From: DYHD01 sp964411065
GTDB taxonomy: Bacteria; Nitrospirota; Thermodesulfovibrionia; Thermodesulfovibrionales; Dissulfurispiraceae
Assembly (NCBI GenBank): GCA_964411065.1
Contig: CAYPJO010000021.1
Span: 1 to 25,708 of the forward strand
Length of the DNA: 25,708 bases
Direction of reading: 5' to 3'
Shown one piece after another: positions 16,586 through 24,255 of the stretch. The position numbers and the translations under genes are program-made. Position 1 is the stretch's first letter. Every line of letters starts with the position of its first letter. Below the pieces are notes generated by a model. That model was given only the letters and a program-made list of their open reading frames with translations. It was not told the origin of the DNA and searched no databases.

Positions 16586-17848
16586 TTACCTCCTCACAAT
16601 AGATTGAATTGCTTTAAGTGCAGCAGCAGAACTATCTTGAACGCTGGAATAAACATCGAGGGGTTTTCTAGCTGTACCAGCTGCGTATAACCCCTCACCA
16701 TTAAAACCAGAAATAATAAAACCATCATCATCATAACTAATGCTTGCAGGAATCTTTGCATCCCTTGTAACTGGTGACATTCCAGTAGCAAGCACAACCA
16801 TTTCGACCTTTTCTTGTATCTTCTTTCCTGCAACAGCGTCCTCTGCGATTACTGTAAGATCTTTTGTTTCAGAATCTTCTTCTATTTGAGCAACTTTTCC
16901 TTTGATAAATTTAATTTTTTCATCTTTTTGTACCTTTTTATAAAATTTCTCATTTCTTCCAGTGGCTCGTATATCGATATAAAATATTATTACCTCAGAC
17001 TCAGGGTATTGTTCACGTACATATGTTGCCTGTTTCATTGAGGCAAGACAACAGATAAAAGAACAGTATGGAAGATGATTTTCATCTCTGGAACCAGCGC
17101 ACTGAACAAAGGCTATCTTCTTAATCTCTTTGCCATCTGAGGGTCTGAGAATTTTACCCTCTGTGGGACCATTTTTGGAGGAAAGTCTTTCCATCATCAT
17201 ATTAGTTATGACATTCTGGTATCTACCAAAACCGAGGTTATCTATTTTAGAGGCGTCATAGGGGTTCCAACCGGTTGCAAAAACAACTGAGCCTGCTTTT
17301 AGGGTAATTACTTTGGGTTCCATCTTTAAATCTATAGCATTATATTTGCAAGCGCTAACACATTTAGCGCATTCTTGCTTCTTACATACCCTTTCATCAA
17401 TAACATATTTCATGGGAAAGGCAAATTCATGAGGAAGGTAAATTGCCTTTGTCTTATCCATACCGAAATTAAAATCATTCGGTCTTTCTATAGGGCATAC
17501 TTCTACGCAGGCATTGCAACCGGTACAATTCTCATTGACATAACGAGGATTAATTTTCACACTTACCTCAAAGTTTCCCTTTGAACCTGTAACTTGCTCA
17601 ACTTCAGCGAGTGTATAAAATTTAACCCTGGAATTATTCTTAATCCGCCGAAAGTTTATCTCCAACCCACAGTTAGGAGGACACAATTTAGGGAAATATT
17701 TATTAAGCTGAGTTACTCTCCCCCCAAGATATGGATTTTTCTCGATTAAAACAACCTCATATCCTACTTCAGCAGCTTCTACAGCAGTTGTCAAACCGCT
17801 AATGCCCCCTCCTACAACTATAATACATTTCTCCTTTTCTTCTGCCAT
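16586..17848 (-). CDS. qmoA: Quinone-interacting membrane-bound oxidoreductase subunit QmoA
   Basis: QmoA is an HdrA-like flavoprotein of the complex that feeds electrons to APS reductase. The product has 420 residues from the ATG at 17848, chosen because GGAGG lies six bases upstream; an upstream in-frame start at 17881 adds 11 unconserved residues. FAD-binding GGGISG is at 13-18. Cys motifs Cys108/111/114/118 and Cys155/160/163/167 could hold iron-sulfur clusters. The HdrA signature CAGSRDENHLPYCSFICC lies further on, and AAGTARKPLDVYSSVQDSSAAALKA closes the FAD domain. It is the first gene after a promoter-like region with two dyads (17918-17988), so qmoABC may be transcribed separately from aprBA. 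Confidence 0.95.
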   Translation of the reverse strand: MAEEKEKCIIVVGGGISGLTTAVEAAEVGYEVVLIEKNPYLGGRVTQLNKYFPKLCPPNCGLEINFRRIKNNSRVKFYTLAEVEQVTGSKGNFEVSVKINPRYVNENCTGCNACVEVCPIERPNDFNFGMDKTKAIYLPHEFAFPMKYVIDERVCKKQECAKCVSACKYNAIDLKMEPKVITLKAGSVVFATGWNPYDASKIDNLGFGRYQNVITNMMMERLSSKNGPTEGKILRPSDGKEIKKIAFVQCAGSRDENHLPYCSFICCLASMKQATYVREQYPESEVIIFYIDIRATGRNEKFYKKVQKDEKIKFIKGKVAQIEEDSETKDLTVIAEDAVAGKKIQEKVEMVVLATGMSPVTRDAKIPASISYDDDGFIISGFNGEGLYAAGTARKPLDVYSSVQDSSAAALKAIQSIVRR

Positions 17849-17917
17849 TCTATTCCTCCATAGATAATTTTTATGGCACAAAAGTCTAAAAATTATACAA
17901 AATTGATATAAGCTAAA

Positions 17918-17938
17918 TATAGCACGCTACATGCTATA
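17918..17938 (-). promoter_or_regulatory. Inverted repeat in the qmoA leader
   Basis: TATAGCA at 17918-17924 and TGCTATA at 17932-17938 are perfect 7-bp arms around a 7-base centre, just downstream of the predicted qmoA transcription start. It fits a repressor operator or a leader hairpin. I cannot assign the regulator. Confidence 0.45.
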
Positions 17939-17959
17939 CTATAAATTCCAAGTCTATTT

Positions 17960-17988
17960 ATTTAATCTTGGATAACAAGATTTGTCAA
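17960..17988 (-). promoter_or_regulatory. Predicted qmoA promoter with an operator-like dyad in the spacer
   Basis: On the minus strand a perfect TTGACA (17983-17988) is followed after exactly 17 bases by TTAAAT (17960-17965). The spacer holds a perfect inverted repeat, AATCTTG and CAAGATT (17964-17970 and 17976-17982) around 5 bases, so a bound protein would cover the polymerase site. This is the best promoter candidate in the window and supports independent control of qmoABC. Confidence 0.6.
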
Positions 17989-18064
17989 TAACTATATTTT
18001 TATAGAAGCATTTTAAAAATTTATAAATTATTATCTCGCATTCGAGTATGAGGTATTAAATTTT

Positions 18065-18565
18065 CTAATAGCATTTTGAAGGACATCTACAAGCATCAAA
18101 GAGAAGAAAAATTCTTTTTTCTTTTTCAATTCTATCTTCTGAAAGTCTTCTAAACTCAATTTTTTGTAAAGACTCTAAAGCCTCAAGTCTCGAAGGTAAA
18201 GAGTTTAATCCGTAGGAAATTACTTCTCCGCTGGCTGAGTCAATGATTTCGGCATCTATTCCATTTGTAACAACTGCAAAAGGAATCTGATATGAGGTGA
18301 CAATCCTTGCTACTGATAGAACCTCCCTTTCCCTAGAAACCAATGAACCTCTTACACATCTAATAATCATGAGTATCTTTTCTTTAAGTATTATAAGAAA
18401 ATCAATGCAAAATTTATATTTTTTACTATCAAGAAAGATCTCAAATTCTTTGTCAATTATGACATCGTCCTTCAAATATCCTTTATGTTCTATAAGAATA
18501 TTCAATATCTTCTGCTTAATATTTTCATTGTCTGGAAGATTATTAATGTCAAAGAGAACCGACAT
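18065..18565 (-). CDS. HsdR-N-like (PD-(D/E)XK fold) protein with Cys-rich C-terminus
   Basis: The 166-residue soluble protein resembles stand-alone proteins with the type I restriction HsdR N-terminal domain (HSDR_N_2). It has a Glu in KEFEIFLDSKKY near 40-50, Asp55 in CIDFLII, and the signature RGSLVSREREVLSVAR followed by PFAVVTNGIDAEIID. The position normally holding the catalytic E-x-K reads MIIRCVRG, so Lys appears replaced by Arg69 and nuclease activity is doubtful. The extreme C-terminus has three cysteines (159, 161, 165). It starts 11 bp after the second YkgJ-like gene, so the two are surely co-transcribed, though no strong ribosome site is visible. It is not near any restriction genes. 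A nucleic-acid or nucleotide-binding role near APS reduction is speculative. Confidence 0.7.
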   Translation of the reverse strand: MSVLFDINNLPDNENIKQKILNILIEHKGYLKDDVIIDKEFEIFLDSKKYKFCIDFLIILKEKILMIIRCVRGSLVSREREVLSVARIVTSYQIPFAVVTNGIDAEIIDSASGEVISYGLNSLPSRLEALESLQKIEFRRLSEDRIEKEKRIFLLFDACRCPSKCY

Positions 18566-18576
18566 ATGTGGATTTT

Positions 18577-19338
18577 CTAAGTTCCTTTTTTCAAGTTTAA
18601 GGTTTTCTCAAGCATAAGGAAATGTTTCAAGTATTTAAAGCCAAATTGCATTAGGGCAATATCGCTATTCTTTATCTTATCAATATCTTCGACTTCGAAA
18701 ATATCAAGAAACTTGGATTCGAATACGAATTTTCTAAATTTATCCAGATCATAGCTCACCATATAAATCAATGCCTGCTGTTTTTCGCTGAGCTTAGGGA
18801 ATCCAGCAGTATCCCTTCTCAATTGGATTTCGAACCACTCTTTATTTATCTCATCATAGAGATCAACACCTTGGTCAATCCTCCACGTTTCAATAGTCCA
18901 ATCTTTATCCTCAGAATAACCCTTGCATCCCGGTTCTTTAATAAAGAAATAAAAGACCCTCTTTTCCCTGCCTGTAACTGTCTCTGTTACAATAATACCT
19001 CTACCTACAGGATAGTAACGGCAGATTGAAGGACGATCATCGTATACGCCACAACCATGAGAGGTTAGAAAAGGGCATTTACCTTCATCACCTTCCATTT
19101 TAAGCATTACGTAAGGTAGTGATGAGACTTCGTCGATATGAAGGAATGTATATTTTTCAAGGAATTCCCCTGATGAGATTCCAAGTTTATTTTTTAACCT
19201 TAAAATATCATAGGGCGTTAAAAGAAGATCTGTCATTTTACAACATTGATTAAAACAACTTATCTCTTTATGACACCTAAACTTAAATTCCGAACTTAAT
19301 GAGCGCTCAACAGGCTCAACAAATTTCTTATTAAGCAT
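18577..19338 (-). CDS. YkgJ-family cysteine-cluster protein, copy 2
   Basis: The 253-residue protein belongs to the CxxCxxCC (YkgJ) group of putative Zn/Fe-chelating proteins, whose biochemical role is not established. Visible ligands are Cys22, Cys28, Cys32, Cys33, Cys88, Cys96, Cys106 and Cys138, with the family block GCGVYDDRPSICRYYP. It aligns without gaps to its neighbour (19555-20322) over the first 90 residues and beyond, and shares WTIETW and a YD-EN block, so they are tandem paralogues. The C-terminal half is helical and charged. A good ribosome site (GGAAGGA) lies about seven bases before the ATG. The 216 bp upstream contains a 16-base palindrome. It lies between aprA and qmoA, which implies a link with APS reductase or Qmo. 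Confidence 0.85.
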   Translation of the reverse strand: MLNKKFVEPVERSLSSEFKFRCHKEISCFNQCCKMTDLLLTPYDILRLKNKLGISSGEFLEKYTFLHIDEVSSLPYVMLKMEGDEGKCPFLTSHGCGVYDDRPSICRYYPVGRGIIVTETVTGREKRVFYFFIKEPGCKGYSEDKDWTIETWRIDQGVDLYDEINKEWFEIQLRRDTAGFPKLSEKQQALIYMVSYDLDKFRKFVFESKFLDIFEVEDIDKIKNSDIALMQFGFKYLKHFLMLEKTLNLKKGT

Positions 19339-19473
19339 AATTTAATCCTTCCTTGTTAAAACTTTTGAGTTTTTTTATTTTTAACTTATTTGATTTTTTC
19401 AACTGACCAATGTTATAGATGACCCCTTTTACGAATGAAGGTTTTTTTCTCTTAAAAACAAACTTATTGATGG

Positions 19474-19489
19474 ATGTGCTCAATGTGCT
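19474..19489. repeat. Direct heptamer repeat upstream of YkgJ copy 2
   Basis: ATGTGCT occurs at 19474-19480 and again at 19483-19489, a 9-base spacing. It lies in the 216-bp gap between the two YkgJ-like genes, near a perfect palindrome. It may be part of a regulator site. Confidence 0.3.
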
Positions 19490-19504
19490 ACAACTCTGAA
19501 ACTG

Positions 19505-19520
19505 TAGATTTATAAATCTA
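19505..19520. promoter_or_regulatory. Perfect 16-base palindrome between the YkgJ-like genes
   Basis: TAGATTTATAAATCTA reads the same on both strands. It sits 35 bp after the stop of YkgJ copy 1 and about 165 bp before the start of copy 2. The size fits a dimeric repressor site. In A/T-rich DNA chance palindromes do occur. Confidence 0.4.
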
Positions 19521-19554
19521 AATACTAATTATTAAAAAAATAAGGCAGTAATCT

Positions 19555-20322
19555 TTAGTCATCTCTTTTTCTTTCCTGTAAAAGTTTATCCATTGCCTTA
19601 TCTTTGAGCTTTAACACCCCGTCGGAGAATAGAATGAACTTAACCCAGACAAAGGCGAATTTCAAAAGTTCTTTTTTATCTTCATAAATTTTATCGATCA
19701 GTTCCTCATCTATATCATAAATATCGAAAAATTTTGTTCTAAAGAGAAATTTATAGAATTCATCTATATCATAACATGCCCTGTATAGCATTCTTGACCT
19801 TCCTTCATCAAGCCTGTTACCTTTTTGAAAATACTCATGGCAAGTAACGGATTGATAGAGTTCATTCATTTCGTCATAGTCAACAATTCCTTGTGCTCTT
19901 ATCCATGTTTCTATCGTCCATCGTTTTTCGCTTTGAAATCCAAGGCATGTAGGTTTTTCTTTTAGTAAATATCTTTGCTCAGAAAAAAATAGAGGATACA
20001 TGCGGCATGACCACGGTCTATCAAGATATATCCTACATCCCGTTTCAGAAACAAAGGGGCAGAGTTTATCTTCATCATCGAGCATTTTAAGCATAACCAA
20101 AGGTAAGCCTTCATCACTTAATAGCGTAATTGTATATTTTTTTAAAAACTCTGAAGAGGTTAAATCTGTACCTTCTGACATCCTTAAGACATCATAGGGG
20201 GTTAAAAAGATATTTACATTCTTGCAGCAAATGTTAAAACATTGTATGCCTTTATGACATGAGAAGCTAAATTCATCAGCTAAAGTAAGGATTCTCTCTT
20301 TTTCAACATTTTTATCACTCAT
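19555..20322 (-). CDS. YkgJ-family cysteine-cluster protein, copy 1
   Basis: The 255-residue protein of the CxxCxxCC (YkgJ) type has Cys22, Cys28, Cys32, Cys33, Cys88, Cys96, Cys106 and Cys126. The first seven are in exactly the same register as in its tandem paralogue 216 bp downstream. The block GCRIYLDRPWSCRMYP is characteristic, and WTIETW and YDEMN follow the last shared Cys. Additional cysteines occur at about 162 and 189. I start at ATG 20322 because AAAGGAAAGAG precedes it; an in-frame TTG at 20343 has no ribosome site. It follows aprA, separated by a strong hairpin. The family is annotated only as putative metal chelators; a role in iron-sulfur or redox maintenance of APS reductase is inference from position. 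Confidence 0.85.
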   Translation of the reverse strand: MSDKNVEKERILTLADEFSFSCHKGIQCFNICCKNVNIFLTPYDVLRMSEGTDLTSSEFLKKYTITLLSDEGLPLVMLKMLDDEDKLCPFVSETGCRIYLDRPWSCRMYPLFFSEQRYLLKEKPTCLGFQSEKRWTIETWIRAQGIVDYDEMNELYQSVTCHEYFQKGNRLDEGRSRMLYRACYDIDEFYKFLFRTKFFDIYDIDEELIDKIYEDKKELLKFAFVWVKFILFSDGVLKLKDKAMDKLLQERKRDD

Positions 20323-20348
20323 AAATACTCTTTCCTTTAACAAATTAC

Positions 20349-20372
20349 AGGGCGACCTCTGGAGGTCGCCCT
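20349..20372 (-). terminator. Strong intercistronic hairpin after aprA
   Basis: AGGGCGACCTC (20349-20359) and GAGGTCGCCCT (20362-20372) are perfect 11-bp G/C-rich arms with a 2-base loop, 28 bp after the aprA stop. On the minus strand the tail is GTAATTTG, poor in T. It may be a partial terminator or a 3' stabiliser protecting the aprBA message and lowering read-through into the YkgJ-like genes. The T-richer side is the plus strand, where no gene needs a terminator. Confidence 0.6.
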
Positions 20373-20400
20373 TTATAAAAACCTCTACGGACTTATTTGA

Positions 20401-22323
20401 CTAAATAATAGGAATCATAGGCCTTTCAATTATTGTCCATTCCTTTGTGTCAACATTATACTTAACATTTATGAAGACATTCTTACTCAAGTCGAGTTTA
20501 AGATAATCAAACTTATAGTAATACCCAGGCCATCTCGATTCCTTTCTTGCAAGTCTTGTTCTCATGCAAGCCTCAGCTACCCAGTATCTGTGTATACATT
20601 CCCATGCCCTTAGAAGTTCATGGAGGTTTTTAGCGGCGAGCTTTTCGATATCTTCACCGCACAGCGCTAACTTTTTCAAGCCGACTTCGAGCATTTTGTC
20701 GGAAGTTCCATATAAAGTCTCCCAGCCGCCTGCATACTCTCCCATGATCTTCTGTAACCTCATTAGGAAGCCCTGTGGTGAAATATAATAGGGGTTAACA
20801 TCAGCAGATGTAGTGTATTCACACTTCTCATAATAGAGTTTGATCGGTTTATAGACAGCCTCTTTGAGTTTTTCAATAGTAGCATCTGAGACAGTCGGGA
20901 CAAAGTCTTTGTGGTCATTAGCGAATCTAACAATAGATTTACCAGCAATTCTTCCTTGTACATGGGAACCACTTGAGAATTTATGTGCACAAGCGCCTAC
21001 GCCACAGCCTGCAGTGAATAGACCTGTTACCTGAGTCATGAGATTATATCTTTTAGGAAAGTCCTTAGCGTATTCCTCTGGCATTAGATCATCTGGGCCA
21101 CATACCCATGCACCACAAGAACATGCGTGCGAACCAATAAAGACAGGGTCTGAAAGCTGCAGTTCTGAAGGCTCCTCTAATGGATCTATATTATGAGCTG
21201 CCCAGTAAGTAGCGCCAGCAATAGTCATGTCAAGAAAGTCCTCCCATGCCTCGGACTCATATTCTTTGAGTTTCTTTTTCAGTTCCTTAGCATCAGTAAT
21301 CTCTTTCTTGAATCTCTCGGTCACTCTCTCAGTATGCATCCAGTATGGAGTCTTACCCTCCTGAGCAGCAAGTATCATCTCATAATTTCTCAAAGGAGTC
21401 GGGGTTGGTTTTGCTTGATCATAAGGTGCCCATTTAGCTAACTGCTCAGGATAGGCACCGACATAGGGCTCATCATAAGCATTGGTTGCAGGAGTCTTAA
21501 AGAGCAAGAAGAATGTTCCAACAGGACCATAGGTATCCTTAAACCTTGGAGGAACAAAGGTATTATCCATCTGGGTAAGCTCACCACCTGCCAAAAGTAT
21601 CATGGCATAAGTGGAACCATTAACGAAAGGAGGCATCCAGGATCTACCAAAACCTTCACCCTGAGACCTTGGTCTGAATACATGGACAGCACCACCTAAT
21701 GCACAATAAACCACTTTTGCTTTAAATACATAAAATTTATCTTCCCTATTACTGAAGCCAACAGCACCACAGACTCTATTGGGCTCTTTTTCATCTTTAA
21801 GGAGATGGGTTATATAGACCCTTTCAATCAACTGACCTTTGTCGCCCAGAGATGCTATAGCACTCTTTGCAGCTTCTGCTACAATTATCTTGTAGCTCTC
21901 TCCTGATATCATAACCTGCCATTCACCTGATTTCACATAGTTGCCGGCTTCATCTTTCCAAATAGGAAGGCCCCATTTCTCAAAAAGCTTGACTGTTGAA
22001 TCCACATGTCTACCTATATCATATACAAGGTCCTGTCTCATCAAGCCCATCTGGTCGTTGGTAACATACTCAACATACCTCTCAGGCGTGCGTGGGTTCT
22101 GGGTGACTTTGCCATCCATACCCATGTAAGTATTAATAGCGGAGAGACCCATGGCAACAGGTCCTGACCTCTCAATGGCGGCTTTATCAACAAGCGTTAC
22201 CTTGAAACCTAATGGCTTTGCCCAGTATGAAGCCTCAACTGCACAACCGCATCCTGACATTCCCCCGCCAAGTATCAATATATCGGTGTCAACTACTACT
22301 GTTTCGGGTGCGTAATCTTTCAT
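20401..22323 (-). CDS. aprA: Adenylylsulfate (APS) reductase alpha subunit
   Basis: AprA is the FAD subunit that reduces APS to sulfite plus AMP (or the reverse in oxidisers). The 640-residue length is normal. The FAD-binding GGGMSG lies at 19-24 within DILILGGGMSGCGCAVEA. The substrate-site stretch PPRFKDTYGPVGTFF and the block GSHACSCGAWVCGPDDLMPE contain the Arg and His that, from the Archaeoglobus structure as I recall it, line the active site. GCGVGACAHKFSSGS is a further FAD contact. It starts 16 bp after the aprB stop with a purine-rich GGAGG site, so aprBA are co-transcribed. The sequence alone does not show whether it works reductively; the presence of qmoABC favours electron delivery for APS reduction. 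Confidence 0.97.
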   Translation of the reverse strand: MKDYAPETVVVDTDILILGGGMSGCGCAVEASYWAKPLGFKVTLVDKAAIERSGPVAMGLSAINTYMGMDGKVTQNPRTPERYVEYVTNDQMGLMRQDLVYDIGRHVDSTVKLFEKWGLPIWKDEAGNYVKSGEWQVMISGESYKIIVAEAAKSAIASLGDKGQLIERVYITHLLKDEKEPNRVCGAVGFSNREDKFYVFKAKVVYCALGGAVHVFRPRSQGEGFGRSWMPPFVNGSTYAMILLAGGELTQMDNTFVPPRFKDTYGPVGTFFLLFKTPATNAYDEPYVGAYPEQLAKWAPYDQAKPTPTPLRNYEMILAAQEGKTPYWMHTERVTERFKKEITDAKELKKKLKEYESEAWEDFLDMTIAGATYWAAHNIDPLEEPSELQLSDPVFIGSHACSCGAWVCGPDDLMPEEYAKDFPKRYNLMTQVTGLFTAGCGVGACAHKFSSGSHVQGRIAGKSIVRFANDHKDFVPTVSDATIEKLKEAVYKPIKLYYEKCEYTTSADVNPYYISPQGFLMRLQKIMGEYAGGWETLYGTSDKMLEVGLKKLALCGEDIEKLAAKNLHELLRAWECIHRYWVAEACMRTRLARKESRWPGYYYKFDYLKLDLSKNVFINVKYNVDTKEWTIIERPMIPII

Positions 22324-22339
22324 TAATATACCTCCTCCG

Positions 22340-22786
22340 TTATTTTTTAATTGTTGGTAATTCTTTTACTCCCATTATGTCAGGCTCACCAAGCAAATTA
22401 TTATTGTAAAGGTCATCTACTTTTGCCTCGGCAAATCCTTCATGAGCTTTTATAGAGCCTTCAGGAGTTGTCCTTGTTGGATACTTGAATCTCTTGATTC
22501 TACCATCTCTATAAGTAATAGTCCACATAATGTCCTCAGTTCCTCTTAAAGGAGTTGAGGCAGCCCCAAGAGGCATAAAATCTGAATAACTCCTGACATC
22601 CATTGCCTGCTGAGGGCATATTTTGACGCAACAATAACACTCCCAACAATGATTCGGCTCCTGATTATATGCCTTCATCCTTTCCTTATCTAAAATCATC
22701 AAATCATTAGGGCATATGTACATGCATGCAGTTTTATCTTGTCCTTTACAGCCATCACATTTTTCGGTAATAACATAGCTCGGCAT
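22340..22786 (-). CDS. aprB: Adenylylsulfate (APS) reductase beta subunit
   Basis: AprB is the iron-sulfur subunit that relays electrons to the AprA flavin. The 148 residues carry two [4Fe-4S] motifs: Cys10, Cys13, Cys21, Cys25 and Cys47, Cys50, Cys53, Cys57. The long insertion between Cys13 and Cys21 is typical of AprB. The C-terminal tail (RDGRIKRFKYPTRTTPEGS and on) is the extension that wraps AprA. AAAGGAGG lies seven bases before the ATG. It precedes aprA by 16 bp and follows sat by 156 bp, a gap that contains an orphan ribosome site. Confidence 0.96.
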   Translation of the reverse strand: MPSYVITEKCDGCKGQDKTACMYICPNDLMILDKERMKAYNQEPNHCWECYCCVKICPQQAMDVRSYSDFMPLGAASTPLRGTEDIMWTITYRDGRIKRFKYPTRTTPEGSIKAHEGFAEAKVDDLYNNNLLGEPDIMGVKELPTIKK

Positions 22787-22860
22787 ACTTTAAACCTCCT
22801 TTTGTTTAAGATAATTAATATAGAATAAGATAATTTCTACTTGTAATTGAGTAAAAAGAT

Positions 22861-22906
22861 CTATCTGCTTTTAGCTCCTACGTTTCTCACACCTCCTTTC
22901 AGAGAA
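22861..22906 (-). promoter_or_regulatory. Orphan Shine-Dalgarno and possible short leader upstream of aprB
   Basis: A perfect AAAGGAGGT (22891-22899, minus strand) lies about 105 bp upstream of aprB with no gene after it. TTCTC and GAGAA (22902-22906 and 22884-22888) flank it, so it would sit in a hairpin loop. A GTG one base later opens a 9-residue frame (MRNVGAKSR) that stops at 22861-22863. It may be a leader peptide, a ribosome-binding stabiliser of the aprBA message, or a lost gene start. Confidence 0.35.
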
Positions 22907-22942
22907 TATATATATATTAAACACATAGAGGGTTTCACTAAA

Positions 22943-24163
22943 TTATCTCTTTTCACCCTCTGCATATTTGTGGAGTTTAATCTCCACCTTTTCATTTAGA
23001 TTCTGATAATATTCCTGTAATACTTTTACCACTTCTGGCCTGCTGAATTGAATTGGAACTGGCTCACCCTCAGAGAGCATTTTTCTCAATTTTGTTCCAC
23101 TTAAAATAACTCTATCATTTTTCCCATGAGGGCAGGTTCTCATGGAAGCCATCCCATCGCACTTATAACAGTAAAAAGTCCAGTCGATCTTTAAAGGTTT
23201 TGTCTCCAGAGCATCTTTTGGAATCTCATCAAAGATTTTTTGCGCATCGAATGGTCCGTAATATTCACCAACGCCAGCATGATCTCTACCGACTATGAGA
23301 TGGCTACAACCATAATTTTGTCTGAAAAGGGCATGCAAAAGCGCTTCCCGCGGACCTGCATATCTCATATCAAGAGGATAGCCTGCTTGAATGCAAGTGT
23401 CTTTAACAAAATAGTGTTCTACTAATACATTAATAGCTCTCACCCTGACTTCAGCAGGGATATCTCCTGGTTTAAGTTTACCTAAGAGTTGATGGATCAA
23501 AACGCCGTCACATATCTCAATAGCTATCTTAGCAAGATATTCATGGGATCTATGCATAGGATTTCTTAATTGAAGAGCTGCAACAGTACTCCAACCCTTC
23601 TCCTCAAAAAGCTTTCTTGTCTCTGCAGGCCTCATATAAATATCCCTATACTCTATAGGAAAGGTACCCTCACTTAAAACCTTTACTGGACCACCAAGAT
23701 TTACCTCTGCCTGATTCATAACCATAGCAACTCCAGGATGTTCACTATCGGTGGTTCTAAAAACATTTTTGCATTCAAATTCCTTATCAATTCTATATTT
23801 ATCGGTTACTTTCATTGTTGCCATGATTTCACCGATTTCATCATCCAATAAAGCTATTTCTTCACCTATCTTGATGCTATCAGCCTGTTCAACAGTTGTA
23901 GAAACGGTTATAGGTATAGGCCAAAAGGTCCCGTCAACCATCTTACATTCTTCACATACTCTTTTCCAGTCGTCATATCCCATAAAACCTTCAAGAGGCG
24001 TAAAACCACCTATACCCATCATTATTAAGTCACCAGACTCTCTTGAAGTTATTCTTATTTGAGTTAATGTTTTCGCTCTTGCCTTCTCTTCTTCTAACTC
24101 TTTACCTTCGAGCAATAGAGGTTTTAGCTTTTTTTCTTTTCCATGCGGATTTACTAAACCCAT
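22943..24163 (-). CDS. sat: Sulfate adenylyltransferase (ATP sulfurylase), dissimilatory type
   Basis: Sat converts sulfate and ATP to APS and pyrophosphate. The 406 residues match the prokaryotic homo-oligomeric type without an APS kinase domain. Motifs are QLRNPMHRSHEYLAKIA (the HxxH nucleotide-binding site), LLGKLKPGDIP, and GRDHAGVGEYYGPFDAQ. A zinc-type Cys cluster CYKCDGMASMRTCPHG is followed by ILSGTKLRKMLSEGE. AGGGTG lies five bases before the ATG. It is 92 bp downstream of adk and 156 bp upstream of aprB on the same strand. It supplies the substrate of AprBA, and its PPi by-product can be used by HppA, encoded further down. Confidence 0.97.
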   Translation of the reverse strand: MGLVNPHGKEKKLKPLLLEGKELEEEKARAKTLTQIRITSRESGDLIMMGIGGFTPLEGFMGYDDWKRVCEECKMVDGTFWPIPITVSTTVEQADSIKIGEEIALLDDEIGEIMATMKVTDKYRIDKEFECKNVFRTTDSEHPGVAMVMNQAEVNLGGPVKVLSEGTFPIEYRDIYMRPAETRKLFEEKGWSTVAALQLRNPMHRSHEYLAKIAIEICDGVLIHQLLGKLKPGDIPAEVRVRAINVLVEHYFVKDTCIQAGYPLDMRYAGPREALLHALFRQNYGCSHLIVGRDHAGVGEYYGPFDAQKIFDEIPKDALETKPLKIDWTFYCYKCDGMASMRTCPHGKNDRVILSGTKLRKMLSEGEPVPIQFSRPEVVKVLQEYYQNLNEKVEIKLHKYAEGEKR

Positions 24164-24255
24164 TCATTCACCCTATTTAAAATCTCGACATTTTATATTT
24201 TTACTTTGATAATAAAATCCTTTGACTATTTAAGGAACTCCTGAAACATAAACTT

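Noticed and set aside
24164..24255. Promoter for sat in the adk-sat gap
   Set aside because: A/T-rich with a TATAAA-like hexamer, but no acceptable -35 box at correct spacing; not distinguishable from background.
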